Shown here: one piece after another, positions 38,446 to 48,534 of the stretch
Position numbering within the stretch: the stretch's first letter is position 1
How the letters are laid out: the number at the start of each line of letters is the position of its first letter
Assembly: GCA_001603275.1 (NCBI GenBank)
Contig: LUYM01000030.1
Span: 186,001 to 250,000, forward strand
Source of the DNA: Actinomycetales bacterium Actino_02
Lineage (GTDB): Bacteria > Actinomycetota > Actinomycetes > Propionibacteriales > Propionibacteriaceae
Direction: 5' to 3'
DNA: 64,000 nt
Translations under genes and position numbers: made by a program
The notes under the pieces: generated by a model
Seen by the model: the letters and a program-made list of their open reading frames with translations, nothing else
Database searches by the model: none
Told to the model about the DNA's origin: nothing

Positions 38446-39348
38446 TCAGAAGCCTACGCCGAAGGACTCCATGATCTGGATCGCGCCAGGCCCCATCACC
38501 ACGATGAAGATGGCCGGAAGGATGAACAGGATCAGCGGGAAGACCACCTTCACCGGGATCTCCATGGCGCGACGCTCGGCATTCTGGCGACGCTCCATCC
38601 GCAGCTCGTCAGCCTGCGTCTCCAGAACGTCGGACAGGGCGATGCCGTAGGCCTCGGCCTGGATGATCGAACGAGTGAACTGGTGCAGTGAGTCGACACC
38701 GGTTCGGGCCGACAGATCCTCGTACGCAGCCCGCCGGGACTGGCCCACCTGGATGTCCTGCATCGTGCGAACCAGTTCCTCGGGCAGCTCGCCGCGTCCG
38801 GTCCTGGCCACGCGGGCCATCGCCGCATCGAAGCCCAGGCCGGCCTTCACTGCGATGCTCATCTGATCCAGGATGTCGGGCAGTTGCAGCGCGATCGCCT
38901 GGCGCCGCTCCAGCGAGCGGCTGTAGAGGCGCAACTCGGGCAGGAAGAACAGCAAGGCGGCGATGCCGACCCCCATCAGCACGCCGATGGCGCCGGGATT
39001 GAGGGCAACGGCGGCAATCGCGGCCAGGATGCCGACCAGTCCGAGGACGAACTTGGCCGCCAGCAGCCGCTCCACCGGCCACTTCTCCGGACGCCCGGCG
39101 CTGGCCCACAGCTTGGCCATCTGCCGGATCACTGCGGGCGGAGTCTGCCGCTGAATCACCTGGTCGAGCGGACTGAGCTCGCGATCATCGCGGGTCTTGG
39201 CCTGCGTGGCGTCCTCGACATCACGGTGCAGATTGGCCATCATCTGGCGGCGGCTCATCGTGGTTCCGCCGAAGACGAACCAGAACAGGACGCTCAGGCC
39301 GATGAAGGTGGCACCGAGACCGAGGAACAGCTGCAGCTTGGGATCCAT
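38446..39348 (-). CDS. tadC: Tad pilus inner-membrane protein TadC
   Basis: The 300-aa type II secretion system F-domain protein has membrane helices at the N-terminus, in the centre (about residues 97-140) and at the C-terminus (VVFPLILFILPAIFIVVMGP). The F-domain core contains QLPDILDQMSIAVKAGLGFD. It would form the inner-membrane platform with TadB and be driven by the TadA ATPase. It sits nine bases after tadB in the usual tadA-B-C order. Confidence 0.88.
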   Translation of the reverse strand: MDPKLQLFLGLGATFIGLSVLFWFVFGGTTMSRRQMMANLHRDVEDATQAKTRDDRELSPLDQVIQRQTPPAVIRQMAKLWASAGRPEKWPVERLLAAKFVLGLVGILAAIAAVALNPGAIGVLMGVGIAALLFFLPELRLYSRSLERRQAIALQLPDILDQMSIAVKAGLGFDAAMARVARTGRGELPEELVRTMQDIQVGQSRRAAYEDLSARTGVDSLHQFTRSIIQAEAYGIALSDVLETQADELRMERRQNAERRAMEIPVKVVFPLILFILPAIFIVVMGPGAIQIMESFGVGF

Positions 39349-39357
39349 GTCAGCCGC

Positions 39358-40301
39358 CTAGAACTTGATGTTGATCAGTTTGCTGAGCCAGAAGCCACCG
39401 ATCGTCAGCATGACCGCACCGGTGCCGATCATCATCCAGCCCGCTGGGCCGGCGACCAGGCGTCCGATGTAGGCCGGGCTGAGGATGGTGAGGAAGAGGC
39501 TGACTGCGAATGGCAGCAGCATCAGGATGATCGCTGACAGCTTGCCGTCAGCGGCCAGAGCGGCGACTTGGCGCTTGATCTCGGCGCGTCCCCGGATGGT
39601 GGCGCTGACGTTGTCGAGCACCTCGGCCAGGTTGCCGCCGACCTCACGGTTGATGCCGATGGCCTGGGTCACCCAGTAGAAGTCCTCGTTGCGCATCCGA
39701 ACGGCGACGTCGTCCAGCGACTCGGTGAGAGCACGTCCGACCCGGACCTCGTTGGTGACCCGGGTGAACTCACTTGAGGTGGGCTCCTCTCCCTCCTGGG
39801 CCACGGTGCCGATGGCCTGCGGCAGGCTGTAGCCGGCGCGCAGGCTGCCGGCCAGCATCTGCAGCGTCTCGCCGAGTTGGCTCTCGAACTTCTTGCGTCG
39901 CCGCTCGGCGAGCACCGAGAAGACCATCCGGCCCAGCACCGGAACCACCAGGGCCAGCACGATCGCCAGCAGCAGCTGGCCGACCACCAGGCCGAAGGCG
40001 AAGCCGGCCAGGCTGCCGGCACCGATGATGACCACGATCTCTTTCAGCGGCATGCTGATGCCGGCCTCGACCAGCATCTCGTTCGGACCGTCGGCACGGG
40101 CGCCGAGGAACCGTCCGACAAGGTCGGTGACTCGGTCGGCGAGCTTGGTGATGCCGGCGTCGGCCTCGTCCGGGTTGAAGCGGCGACGCTCGATCGGCAG
40201 CCGGTTGCTCGGCAGGAGCAAGACGATGAACACCAGAACCGCGGAGATCCCGAGCAGGATCGAGCCGAAGGTCAGCGCCTGTGAGCTGGCCAGGAACTCA
40301 T

Positions 40302-40305
<4 letters not shown>
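39358..40305 (-). CDS. tadB: Tad pilus inner-membrane protein TadB
   Basis: The 315-aa protein has the F-domain signature LGETLQMLAGSLRAGYSLPQA and four or so membrane helices, the last ending in the short tail KLINIKF. It pairs with TadC in the assembly platform. The gene overlaps the end of tadA by four bases, so translation is coupled. Confidence 0.88.
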
Positions 40306-41857
<1,552 letters not shown>

Positions 41858-41861
<4 letters not shown>

Positions 41862-43066
41862 CGCTGGCCCTCCTTCTTCCCTCCGAAGTCGAAGAAGCGG
41901 TGTCCCTTCACCGGAGCCTTGTCCTCGTCGGCGATCAGGTCGACCAGCGTGCGCAACTGCTTGGCCACCGGGTCGCGTCCATTGCCCTGGAGCAGCGGGA
42001 CGCCCTGATTGGTCGAGATCGGGACGGAGTTGGCCTGCGGAAGCTGGATGTCGACCCTGCGTCCGATAGTGGCCTCGACATCAGCGGCGGTCAGCCCACG
42101 GCTGGCGTGCATGAAGTTCAGCACCACGATCCGGGACTCCAGCACGATGCTGATGTCCCGCAGGGTGTCCAGCTCCTTGCGCAGCCCGCGCACGCCCGGG
42201 ACGTCCAGGCTGGTCACCAGGACCAGGATGTCGGTCTGGTCTAGGACGGTGAGCGTGTGCTCGCCGAGCCCGGGAGCGGTGTCGACCACCACGTACTTGA
42301 ACTGGCCGGTGAGGGTCTGCAGCAGGGTGCCGATCTCCTTGGCCGAGATGGCGTCGGCCGCGGCCGGCGACTCCGAACCGGGTACCACGAACAGCCCGCT
42401 GGAGTGCTCGGTCAGGTACGACTTCACCGCGACGCTGTCCCGGCTGATCGGTCCGTGCGCCATGTCCGGCAGGGTGTACTCGGGATTGATGTTGAGTGCG
42501 GAGGCGACATCGCCGAAGTGCAGGTCGATATCGACCAGCACCGTCGACTTGGGCTCACGCATGGCCAGCCCGACGGCGAGGTTGGTGGACACCGTCGTCT
42601 TGCCGACCCCACCCTTCGGCGAGGCCACGGTGATCACCTTGCCCTGGCCGGAACTCATCGTCGGAGACTCCGGCGCAGCTACCTGCTGAGCGCGTCCGGC
42701 GTTCAACGTGGCGGCACGTTGCAGCGCCTGCCGCATCTCCTCGGGCCGGCCGTACGGCGAGACGATGTCGCGGACGCCGGCACGCAGCGCCGGAAGGGCG
42801 AGCTCAGCGCCCTGCTCGCTGACCAGGACCACCGGGATTGCTGCGGTCGCGGATAGCTCGGTGGCCAGGGCCAGCGCTGCCTGGATCTGGTCGCCCGGAT
42901 CCAGCACAGCAACTTCGGGCATCGGGGCACCTTGCAGTTCCTGCATGAGTGCGGCCAGCGTGGCCGGGAACTGCAGCGGGGCGATGGCGTAGCCATCCGG
43001 CCCCCAGGCCTGTTGGACGAGTCCGACGACTTGGGGATTGGGGCTGATGACGAGTGCGGGGCTCAC
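41858..43066 (-). CDS. CpaE/TadZ-like pilus localisation ATPase
   Basis: The 402-aa protein has a receiver-like N-terminal domain without a clear phosphorylation pocket, followed by a MinD/ParA-type ATPase: deviant Walker A VASPKGGVGKTTVSTNLA, VLVDIDLHFGD and VVVDTAPGLGEHTL. In other Tad systems this protein places the assembly machine at the right cellular site. It overlaps cpaB by four bases and tadA by four bases, in a tightly coupled operon. Confidence 0.9.
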
Positions 43067-43761
43067 TGTGACCCCTTCACGAAGTTCACGGAGATGGGCG
43101 TCTCGGCTTCACCCTTGTTCTCCTTGGAGTCCAGCACGATCCACAACTGGGCGGTGAGGAGGGCATTGGTGAGTTTGCGCGAGTCCTCAGGAGTCATGGC
43201 CAGGGTGAGCATCACGTTGGAGGCCGATGCGGCACCGTCAGTGGTGGAGCCACCGTCGACGCGGAGTACCAGGACGTCCCGGAAGAGCTGCGCCGTGGCG
43301 TTGTCCTTGGTCACGTTGATGGCGATCTTGGCCCCCGGGGTGATCCGGCCGGCGACGGCGCGTTGCGACTCGATGGCCAAGGAGATCTGCTGCATATCGT
43401 TCGGCACCGCGACCTCGCCGGTCTTGCCGCTGGTGTCCGGCGGAGCGAAGCGGGAGGCGAGGATCTGTTCGCCCTCCTTGAGGTCGGTGGTGGCGGCGAG
43501 ATCCAGGATGTCGGTGGTACTGCTCAACGCGTTGTCAGCCAGCGCGGCGTGGGGGAGCTTCTTCAGCTCGACGTAGGGGCCGAGGTTCTTCCCGAGCGTC
43601 CCGGCGGGGACACCGTCCTTGGCTACAACCACCAGCACGTCGGTGGGCTCTTGGCCGGCCATGGCCCGGGCGTCCGCGTTCGACACGTAGGTGAACATCA
43701 GGACTGCGCCGATGCCTGCCAGCAGCACCGCGGCGATGGCTGCGATGACTCGACGTTGCAT
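43063..43761 (-). CDS. cpaB: Flp pilus assembly protein CpaB/RcpC
   Basis: I prefer ATG 43761 (232 aa), which has AAGGCGG upstream and starts the membrane helix MQRRVIAAIAAVLLAGIGAV; a longer frame to 43860 adds a Pro-rich segment. After the helix comes the SAF-like beta-clip domain (VLVVVAKDGVPAGTLGKNL; AVAGRITPGAKIAINV) found in CpaB/RcpC. In didermic bacteria it assists the secretin; in this probably monodermic host it may contact the cell wall instead. It is the first gene of the assembly operon. Confidence 0.85.
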   Translation of the reverse strand: MQRRVIAAIAAVLLAGIGAVLMFTYVSNADARAMAGQEPTDVLVVVAKDGVPAGTLGKNLGPYVELKKLPHAALADNALSSTTDILDLAATTDLKEGEQILASRFAPPDTSGKTGEVAVPNDMQQISLAIESQRAVAGRITPGAKIAINVTKDNATAQLFRDVLVLRVDGGSTTDGAASASNVMLTLAMTPEDSRKLTNALLTAQLWIVLDSKENKGEAETPISVNFVKGSQ

Positions 43762-44096
43762 CTGTAACCGCCTTAACTCGAGTAGCGGAGGTTGGGGTGG
43801 AGCCGTCGGCTGCCTCGCTGGTGTCGCCGGGTGTGAACCGCTCGGCGATCTCACCGACACGCTTGCCAGGACCCCGAAGAATCCTACTTCGTTTATTCCT
43901 CATATCGGGTCATCCGCCCGGGTGACCGGACGTGACTTGAATGGATCATTTGTCATCCGTGCGGGTGACAAATGCGACTATTCTTGGAGATGAGGGGATG
44001 TCGCCCAGACGGGTGACATATGTGGCTTATTTGATGGAGAAAATGTTCAGCTTGGCGCGAGTCGCTGGGGACGGCTCGAAAGGTCGTCAAGCGTTG
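43762..44096. promoter_or_regulatory. Control region of the tad assembly operon with three palindromes
   Basis: No gene is seen. Three copies of the palindrome TGTC(A/G)CCC-N4-GGGTGACA lie here: 43908-43927 (GGTCATCC, GGGTGACC), 43947-43974 (a 28-bp version with arms CATTTGTCATCC and GGGTGACAAATG) and 43998-44019 (ATGTCGCCC, GGGTGACAT). They are spaced 43-48 bp apart, about four helical turns, upstream of cpaB. They are strong candidates for a shared transcription factor site. Confidence 0.65.
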
Positions 44097-44135
44097 AGTG
44101 AGGCACCCCGCCAGGCTTCTGGGGAGTGCCTCACT
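44097..44135 (-). terminator. Hairpin terminator after the Flp pilin gene
   Basis: AGTGAGGCAC and GTGCCTCACT pair perfectly, extended by CCC-GGG. It lies 16 bases after the pilin stop, between the pilin gene and the assembly operon. It would let pilin be made in excess over the assembly proteins. Confidence 0.75.
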
Positions 44136-44150
44136 CGGCTCACGGGAAGA

Positions 44151-44327
44151 TCAGAGGCTGTTCGACACCGTCTTGAACATGCCGCTCAGCTGGGTGCCGA
44201 GCAGGGAGACAACGGTGATGATGACGGCGGCGATGAGCGCGACCATGATGCCGTACTCAACCGCGGTCGCACCGCGCTCCTTGGTGGCGACGACAGTGCC
44301 GACGATCTTGGCGGGCAGGTTCTTCAT
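44151..44327 (-). CDS. Flp/Fap-type major pilin
   Basis: This short 58-aa gene runs from ATG 44327 to TGA 44151. The product has a short basic leader (MKNLPAKIVGTVVATKERG), the Flp cleavage motif G-ATAVEYG, in which the prepilin peptidase cuts after Gly, and a hydrophobic helix IMVALIAAVIITVVSLLG. The AAAGGGG stretch upstream serves as ribosome site. It has its own promoter and terminator, as suits an abundant structural subunit. Confidence 0.93.
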   Translation of the reverse strand: MKNLPAKIVGTVVATKERGATAVEYGIMVALIAAVIITVVSLLGTQLSGMFKTVSNSL

Positions 44328-44415
44328 TTGGGGACCCCTTTCGGTGGGCTTGGGATAGGTTCCGCTTCGGCCGGCTTCCGATGTCCATCCCGACTGTGAA
44401 GTCCGGCCGTTGAAA

Positions 44416-44479
44416 AGAATGCACCCAATTCATCGTTGTGTCAAAGGAATGGTCAACGCCTATCTCAAGGCGCAATAAT
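44416..44479. promoter_or_regulatory. Divergent promoters of the Flp pilin and VWA genes
   Basis: On the minus strand, TTGACA (44439-44444) and CATTCT (44416-44421) are 17 bp apart and point to the pilin gene. On the plus strand, TGGTCA (44450-44455), 18 bp, AATAAT (44474-44479) points to the VWA gene. A half site TGTCACCC at 44502-44509, next to GGTGA-ATTG-TCACC, lies just downstream of the plus-strand start. Confidence 0.5.
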
Positions 44480-44536
44480 GGGTTCAGACTTCACGGTGAA
44501 TTGTCACCCATTAGAGGACATCTTTAGGGGAGCAGC

Positions 44537-46021
44537 GTGCGTTTGCGCGTTCGGATCAGTGCAGCGGTCGCCGTCACGGCCGCTCTACTCGGGCTGCCCG
44601 CCGGCCTGGCCGGCGCCGACCCGGGCTCGGCCAAGTCTGCAGACGTGATCAAGGCTTTGGCGATGCCGGCCCAGCCCACCGACTTTGTCGTGCTGGTCGA
44701 CACGGGCGCTTCGATGGGCAAGGGAAAGCGTCCGGGCATGGTGCGCTCGCAACTCGCTCAGCTGCTGAAGCTCATGCAGCCCACTGACCGGCTTGCACTG
44801 TTCAGCTATGGCGCGAAGGTCACGACGCTCTACCGCGGCCTGGCCGCCGATCAGAGCTCGCGGATCGTGAACCTGCTGCCTGACGCGTCAGGTACGGCGA
44901 GCGATCAGGGTGCTGCCCTGGCGGCTGGCGTCGCCGAGCTTGCTCGGGATGGGGCCAACGCGCAGGCCGTGGTGGTGGTGATCACCGATGGGCCGCCGGA
45001 AGCCAGTTCGAGCTCCAGCTACGCCAGTGAAGAAGGCAAGGCCTGGCGCGACGTGATCGAGAATGGAAGCCGGTTGGCCGGTCAGCGTCCGATCGTCAGC
45101 TATCAGCTGAGCCTGGCTGCGGCCGCCGATCCGACGATGCAGCGCCGGGTATTCCCAGCCACCCAGCCGGTGAAGCCGGACGCGGCCTCTCGCCGGATCG
45201 CGGCGATCCGCTCCGATCTGGATCAGTTGCGGGCCAGCCGGCTGCTGGAGGCCGAACTGCAGGCGCCGATCGCGATTCACTGGACGACCGACCTCGACGC
45301 AGGCTCCTCGGGCTGGCTGCCGCTGCGGATCTCCATTCAGTCGCCGTATCCGCACGTCCCGGCGGTGCTGAACAACCTGACCGTGGCCGGTGCCGGTGGC
45401 TGGAAGGCCGAGGTGCGGGACTTGCCGGCCACCATCGAGCTGGCTCCGGGCCAGACCACCCAGCTGCGCGCCCAGGTGCGACTCAGTGGCGACGGCGACC
45501 TGCGCGACCTGAACCTGGGCTTCCGCGCCGCGGTGGACTCGCCCTGGCGTGCGGTGCTCACCGACACTCTGGGTCTGACCTTCAGCCCACAGCTGGTCGG
45601 GGTCTCCGGGATCAGCCCGCGTGGAGCGCTCGAACGTTCGCTGCCGACCCTGGTGACGGTGGGTGGGCTGCTCGGGCTCTCGGTGCTTGTGTGGTGGCTG
45701 GGTGGTGCCCTGATCTCCCCACGGATGAAGGGCGAGCTGATCATCAGCAGGCACGTCGAGGAATTGGCCCGGGTGCCGCTGCATGGACGACGCCAGGATC
45801 TGTCCGGGGTGCCGGGTGGAGCGCTGGCTGCGCTGGCCGGGACGGTGTACGGAGCCCGTCCGATTCGTGGCTCGGAGCGTGAGGTTCGAGTGGACCTTGC
45901 GGCCGGCAAGAACTGGAGTCGGGGTGTGATTCAGGACGGCCACGTCATCCAAATGGGTGACATCGAAATCGCCTACTCCAGTGAGCTGGGCGCAATTGTG
46001 AGGCCTGCACTCGTCCATTAG
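44537..46021 (+). CDS. Membrane-anchored VWA-domain protein of the tad locus
   Basis: GTG 44537 has AGGGGAG upstream. The 494-aa product has a signal peptide, then a von Willebrand A domain (residues about 45-215) starting FVVLVDTGASMGKGKRPG. The metal site reads D-T-G-A-S instead of the usual D-x-S-x-S, with a later VVVITDGPPEAS. A beta-rich region follows, then one transmembrane helix (LPTLVTVGGLLGLSVLVWWL, about residue 375) and a cytoplasmic tail ending VIQMGDIEIAYS, faintly like an FHA or Ig fold. Its position between flp and tadE suggests a pilus-related role; the exact one is unknown. Confidence 0.75.
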   Translation: MRLRVRISAAVAVTAALLGLPAGLAGADPGSAKSADVIKALAMPAQPTDFVVLVDTGASMGKGKRPGMVRSQLAQLLKLMQPTDRLALFSYGAKVTTLYRGLAADQSSRIVNLLPDASGTASDQGAALAAGVAELARDGANAQAVVVVITDGPPEASSSSSYASEEGKAWRDVIENGSRLAGQRPIVSYQLSLAAAADPTMQRRVFPATQPVKPDAASRRIAAIRSDLDQLRASRLLEAELQAPIAIHWTTDLDAGSSGWLPLRISIQSPYPHVPAVLNNLTVAGAGGWKAEVRDLPATIELAPGQTTQLRAQVRLSGDGDLRDLNLGFRAAVDSPWRAVLTDTLGLTFSPQLVGVSGISPRGALERSLPTLVTVGGLLGLSVLVWWLGGALISPRMKGELIISRHVEELARVPLHGRRQDLSGVPGGALAALAGTVYGARPIRGSEREVRVDLAAGKNWSRGVIQDGHVIQMGDIEIAYSSELGAIVRPALVH

Positions 46022-46047
46022 GCAAATGTCGCCCGAATGGGTGACAT
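45943..46047. promoter_or_regulatory. Two further tad-locus palindromes upstream of tadE
   Basis: A near-perfect copy, ATGTCGCCC-GAAT-GGGTGACAT, occupies 46026-46047, five bases past the VWA stop. A weaker copy, CGTCATCC-AAAT-GGGTGACA, occupies 45943-45962 within the end of the VWA gene, 84 bp earlier. The first has exactly the flanks of the copy at 43998-44019. Confidence 0.6.
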
Positions 46048-46208
46048 GCGGCGTGAGATTTGCTTAGCAACACAACTGAATGACATTGATGTAGTTTTTC
46101 TCGTACCCCTCTGACTAGGTACTCTGGGTGGTGATCCGCTGAAGTGGCAGCTTTGTCGTCGCACCTGGATGGATGCGCCAATCGCTATCTGTCCGCGGTT
46201 TGAGCGCA

Positions 46209-46238
46209 TTGACACCCCTTGTCGGCCCTGCCTAAACT
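46209..46238 (+). promoter_or_regulatory. tadE-tadG promoter
   Basis: TTGACA (46209-46214), 18 bases, TAAACT (46233-46238) is a near-consensus promoter, 60 bp before the TadE start and about 160 bp after the palindrome at 46026-46047. Confidence 0.65.
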
Positions 46239-46298
46239 GGTGAGGAATTCTGGAGGGGGTCCGGATTCCAACGCTAATCGGCAGAATGAGACACATAG

Positions 46299-46739
46299 AT
46301 GCGTAGAGGCAAGCCTGCGCAGACATCCGAGCGTGGAGCGGCAGCAGTGGAGTTCGCACTGGTGTTGCCGGTCCTGATCGTGATGATCTTCGGGATGGTC
46401 GACATGGGCATGGCGGTCAACGCCCAGGCCATCGTCGGCAACGCCGCGCGCGAAGGCGCGCGTGCCGCCAGCTTCAGCGGTGCGGACACCACCGCAACCA
46501 ACAATGCAGTCAGCCGGGCGTCCGCGAGCCTGATCGGCGCCGCGCCCACCACCACCATCACCTGTCAGACCATGGTCTCCGGCACCCCCACCACGATTTC
46601 CTGCAGTTCGGTCGTGGCGGGCGACTCGGTCCAGGTGAAGGTCTCCTACACCTACAAGTGGCTTACTCCCGGCGTCCTCGGCCTTCCCGGCCAGAGTCCG
46701 ATCGTCGCGACCAGCCAGATGCGGATTGAGTCGACATGA
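46299..46739 (+). CDS. TadE-family pseudopilin
   Basis: The 146-aa protein has the TadE signature ERGAAAVEFALVLPVLIVMIFGMVD, a cleavage-site Gly and Glu followed by a long helix, then a small extracytoplasmic domain with two Cys. Such minor pilins are processed by the prepilin peptidase and help begin or tip the Flp fibre. Its last bases overlap the start of the TadG gene (ATGATG). Confidence 0.88.
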   Translation: MRRGKPAQTSERGAAAVEFALVLPVLIVMIFGMVDMGMAVNAQAIVGNAAREGARAASFSGADTTATNNAVSRASASLIGAAPTTTITCQTMVSGTPTTISCSSVVAGDSVQVKVSYTYKWLTPGVLGLPGQSPIVATSQMRIEST

Positions 46740-48466
46740 TGAACTCTGAGCGGTCGACCACGTCCGTCCGCAACCAGCGCGGTGTGACCGCAGTGGTGAT
46801 CGCCATCGCGGTGATGCTGCTCGCGGCCGCCGGCGCCCTCGGCTTCGACATCGCCCGGCTGGCTTTCGCCCGACAGCAGCTGCGCAATGCCGTGGACGCG
46901 GCCGCCCAGGCCGTGGCCGTGGGCATGCCGGTCACCGATCCGGTGGCGGCGACGCAGCTCGCCCAGAACTATGCGATGGCCAACGACCCCAACCTGAGCG
47001 CCTCGAAGGTCAAGACGGCCTTCTTCTGCGTGGTGGCCAAGGCATCCGATGGCAGCCCGGACCAGCGGCAGATTCCGGCCACCTGCAACCCGGGCTCCTG
47101 GTCTGACAGCGCCTATGACCTCACCGGCAAGAAGCAGTGCCCGGACGCGTCCAAGGTGTGCGCCATCCCGTGCACCCCGTCGACGACCGCCAAGTGCAAC
47201 GCCGTCCAGGTGAGCGCCAGCCGGGACGTCCAGTTCATCTTCGGGCCTGCCATCAACATCCCCAGCGCCCCGGTGGCGGCCGCCACGGTCTCCTGCCGCG
47301 GTACCTGCGGTGGCGAGGCGCCGCCGAATCCCATGAATGTCGTGGTGATGGCCGACCGAACGCCGTCCATGAACTCGACCGAACTCTCGAGCATGAAGTC
47401 GGGGCTGACCAGCATGCTCGGCATGATGACCCCGTCGCAGCAGTATGTCGCTTTTGGTGCGATCGCCATCTCCACCGGCACGGGCTCCAGCGGTTCGGCG
47501 AAGGTCACGGCAGCTTCGGGAACGGCCTTCCAGAGCGCCGACTACGCCAGCTTCGACGCCCTGGGCAAGACCACGTGGAGCTCGACCGGCAAGAGTTGGC
47601 GGTTCAACGGCTCCTGGGTTCCCATCGGTTTTACCAAGAACTACAACAAGGCGGACAGTTCCGGTACCAACGTTATGGACACATCGACCCAGCTGGGTAG
47701 CGCGGTGTCCGGTTTGGCGAGCTCGGGGGCATCCGGCAACTATCCGTCGCCGTGGCACCTGAGTCGCAATACGACGACGGGGGCCTGCGGTGGCACGAAC
47801 GGTGTGACCATGACCACCACCTACACCAAGACGAGGGATTGCTTCGGGCAGGCCCTCAACAACTTCGGCAACACCCATCTGGCTTCAGCTCTGAAGGGTG
47901 CTGCTCGATACCTGTTGAGCAACGTGGACTCCAGCGGCTACGTCAGCGGCTTGGACGACGGCACTCGGGCCGCGCTCGGGGTGCCGCCCAAGAACGTGAT
48001 CGTCTTCGAGACCGATGGATCACCCGTCGAGGTCTTCAACAGCGCGGACGCGTCGCTGAGCTTGTCCAACAACTTCGATATCGGCGCGACTTCGGGCACG
48101 TCATCGAATCCGCAGACCGTCACACAGAAGGCCTGCGAGAACTTCGCCAGCGTGGCGGACGCCGCCAAGGCGGCGGGGATCACGATCATCACGATCGGTT
48201 ACGGCGACGTGAACTCGTCGAACTGTGGATCGTTGACAACCCGTTCGGTGTTGGCCGCCGCAGCCTCGACCCAGACCTCGGTGACTGGGATTGGAGTAGC
48301 CGACAGTACCTGTTCCAACGAGGATGAGATTGCAGCCGAGAACTCGGACAGCGACTACTACTACTGCGCGGCGAGTGCAGATGACCTGAAGTCGGTCTTC
48401 GCGGCCGCGATGGGCTCTCTGAGCGGTGGAACCAAGTTCATGGCAATCGACGGATTCGGAGACTAG
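46736..48466 (+). CDS. TadG-like protein with VWA-type domain
   Basis: The 576-aa protein starts with the TadG helix RGVTAVVIAIAVMLLAAAGAL and FDIARLAFARQQLRNAVDAAA. After about 180 residues with several Cys pairs it has a VWA-like domain beginning NVVVMADRTPSMNS, with a long insertion before IVFETDGSPVEVF. The metal motif (D-R-T-P-S) is not canonical. TadG proteins are membrane-tethered partners of TadE. The large Cys-containing VWA part probably faces outward and may mediate contact, as with pilus-tip adhesins elsewhere; that is inference. Confidence 0.85.
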   Translation: MMNSERSTTSVRNQRGVTAVVIAIAVMLLAAAGALGFDIARLAFARQQLRNAVDAAAQAVAVGMPVTDPVAATQLAQNYAMANDPNLSASKVKTAFFCVVAKASDGSPDQRQIPATCNPGSWSDSAYDLTGKKQCPDASKVCAIPCTPSTTAKCNAVQVSASRDVQFIFGPAINIPSAPVAAATVSCRGTCGGEAPPNPMNVVVMADRTPSMNSTELSSMKSGLTSMLGMMTPSQQYVAFGAIAISTGTGSSGSAKVTAASGTAFQSADYASFDALGKTTWSSTGKSWRFNGSWVPIGFTKNYNKADSSGTNVMDTSTQLGSAVSGLASSGASGNYPSPWHLSRNTTTGACGGTNGVTMTTTYTKTRDCFGQALNNFGNTHLASALKGAARYLLSNVDSSGYVSGLDDGTRAALGVPPKNVIVFETDGSPVEVFNSADASLSLSNNFDIGATSGTSSNPQTVTQKACENFASVADAAKAAGITIITIGYGDVNSSNCGSLTTRSVLAAAASTQTSVTGIGVADSTCSNEDEIAAENSDSDYYYCAASADDLKSVFAAAMGSLSGGTKFMAIDGFGD

Positions 48467-48482
48467 TCAGATCCACTAACGG

Positions 48483-48514
48483 AGTCCGTCCCGCAGCCGA
48501 AAGCGGGACGGACT
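48483..48514. terminator. Bidirectional terminator after TadG
   Basis: AGTCCGTCCCGC and GCGGGACGGACT form a perfect 12-bp stem with an eight-base loop, 17 bp past the TadG stop and 21 bp before the convergent amidase stop. Confidence 0.75.
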
Positions 48515-48534
48515 TCGTGGTTTCAGGCCGAGGC

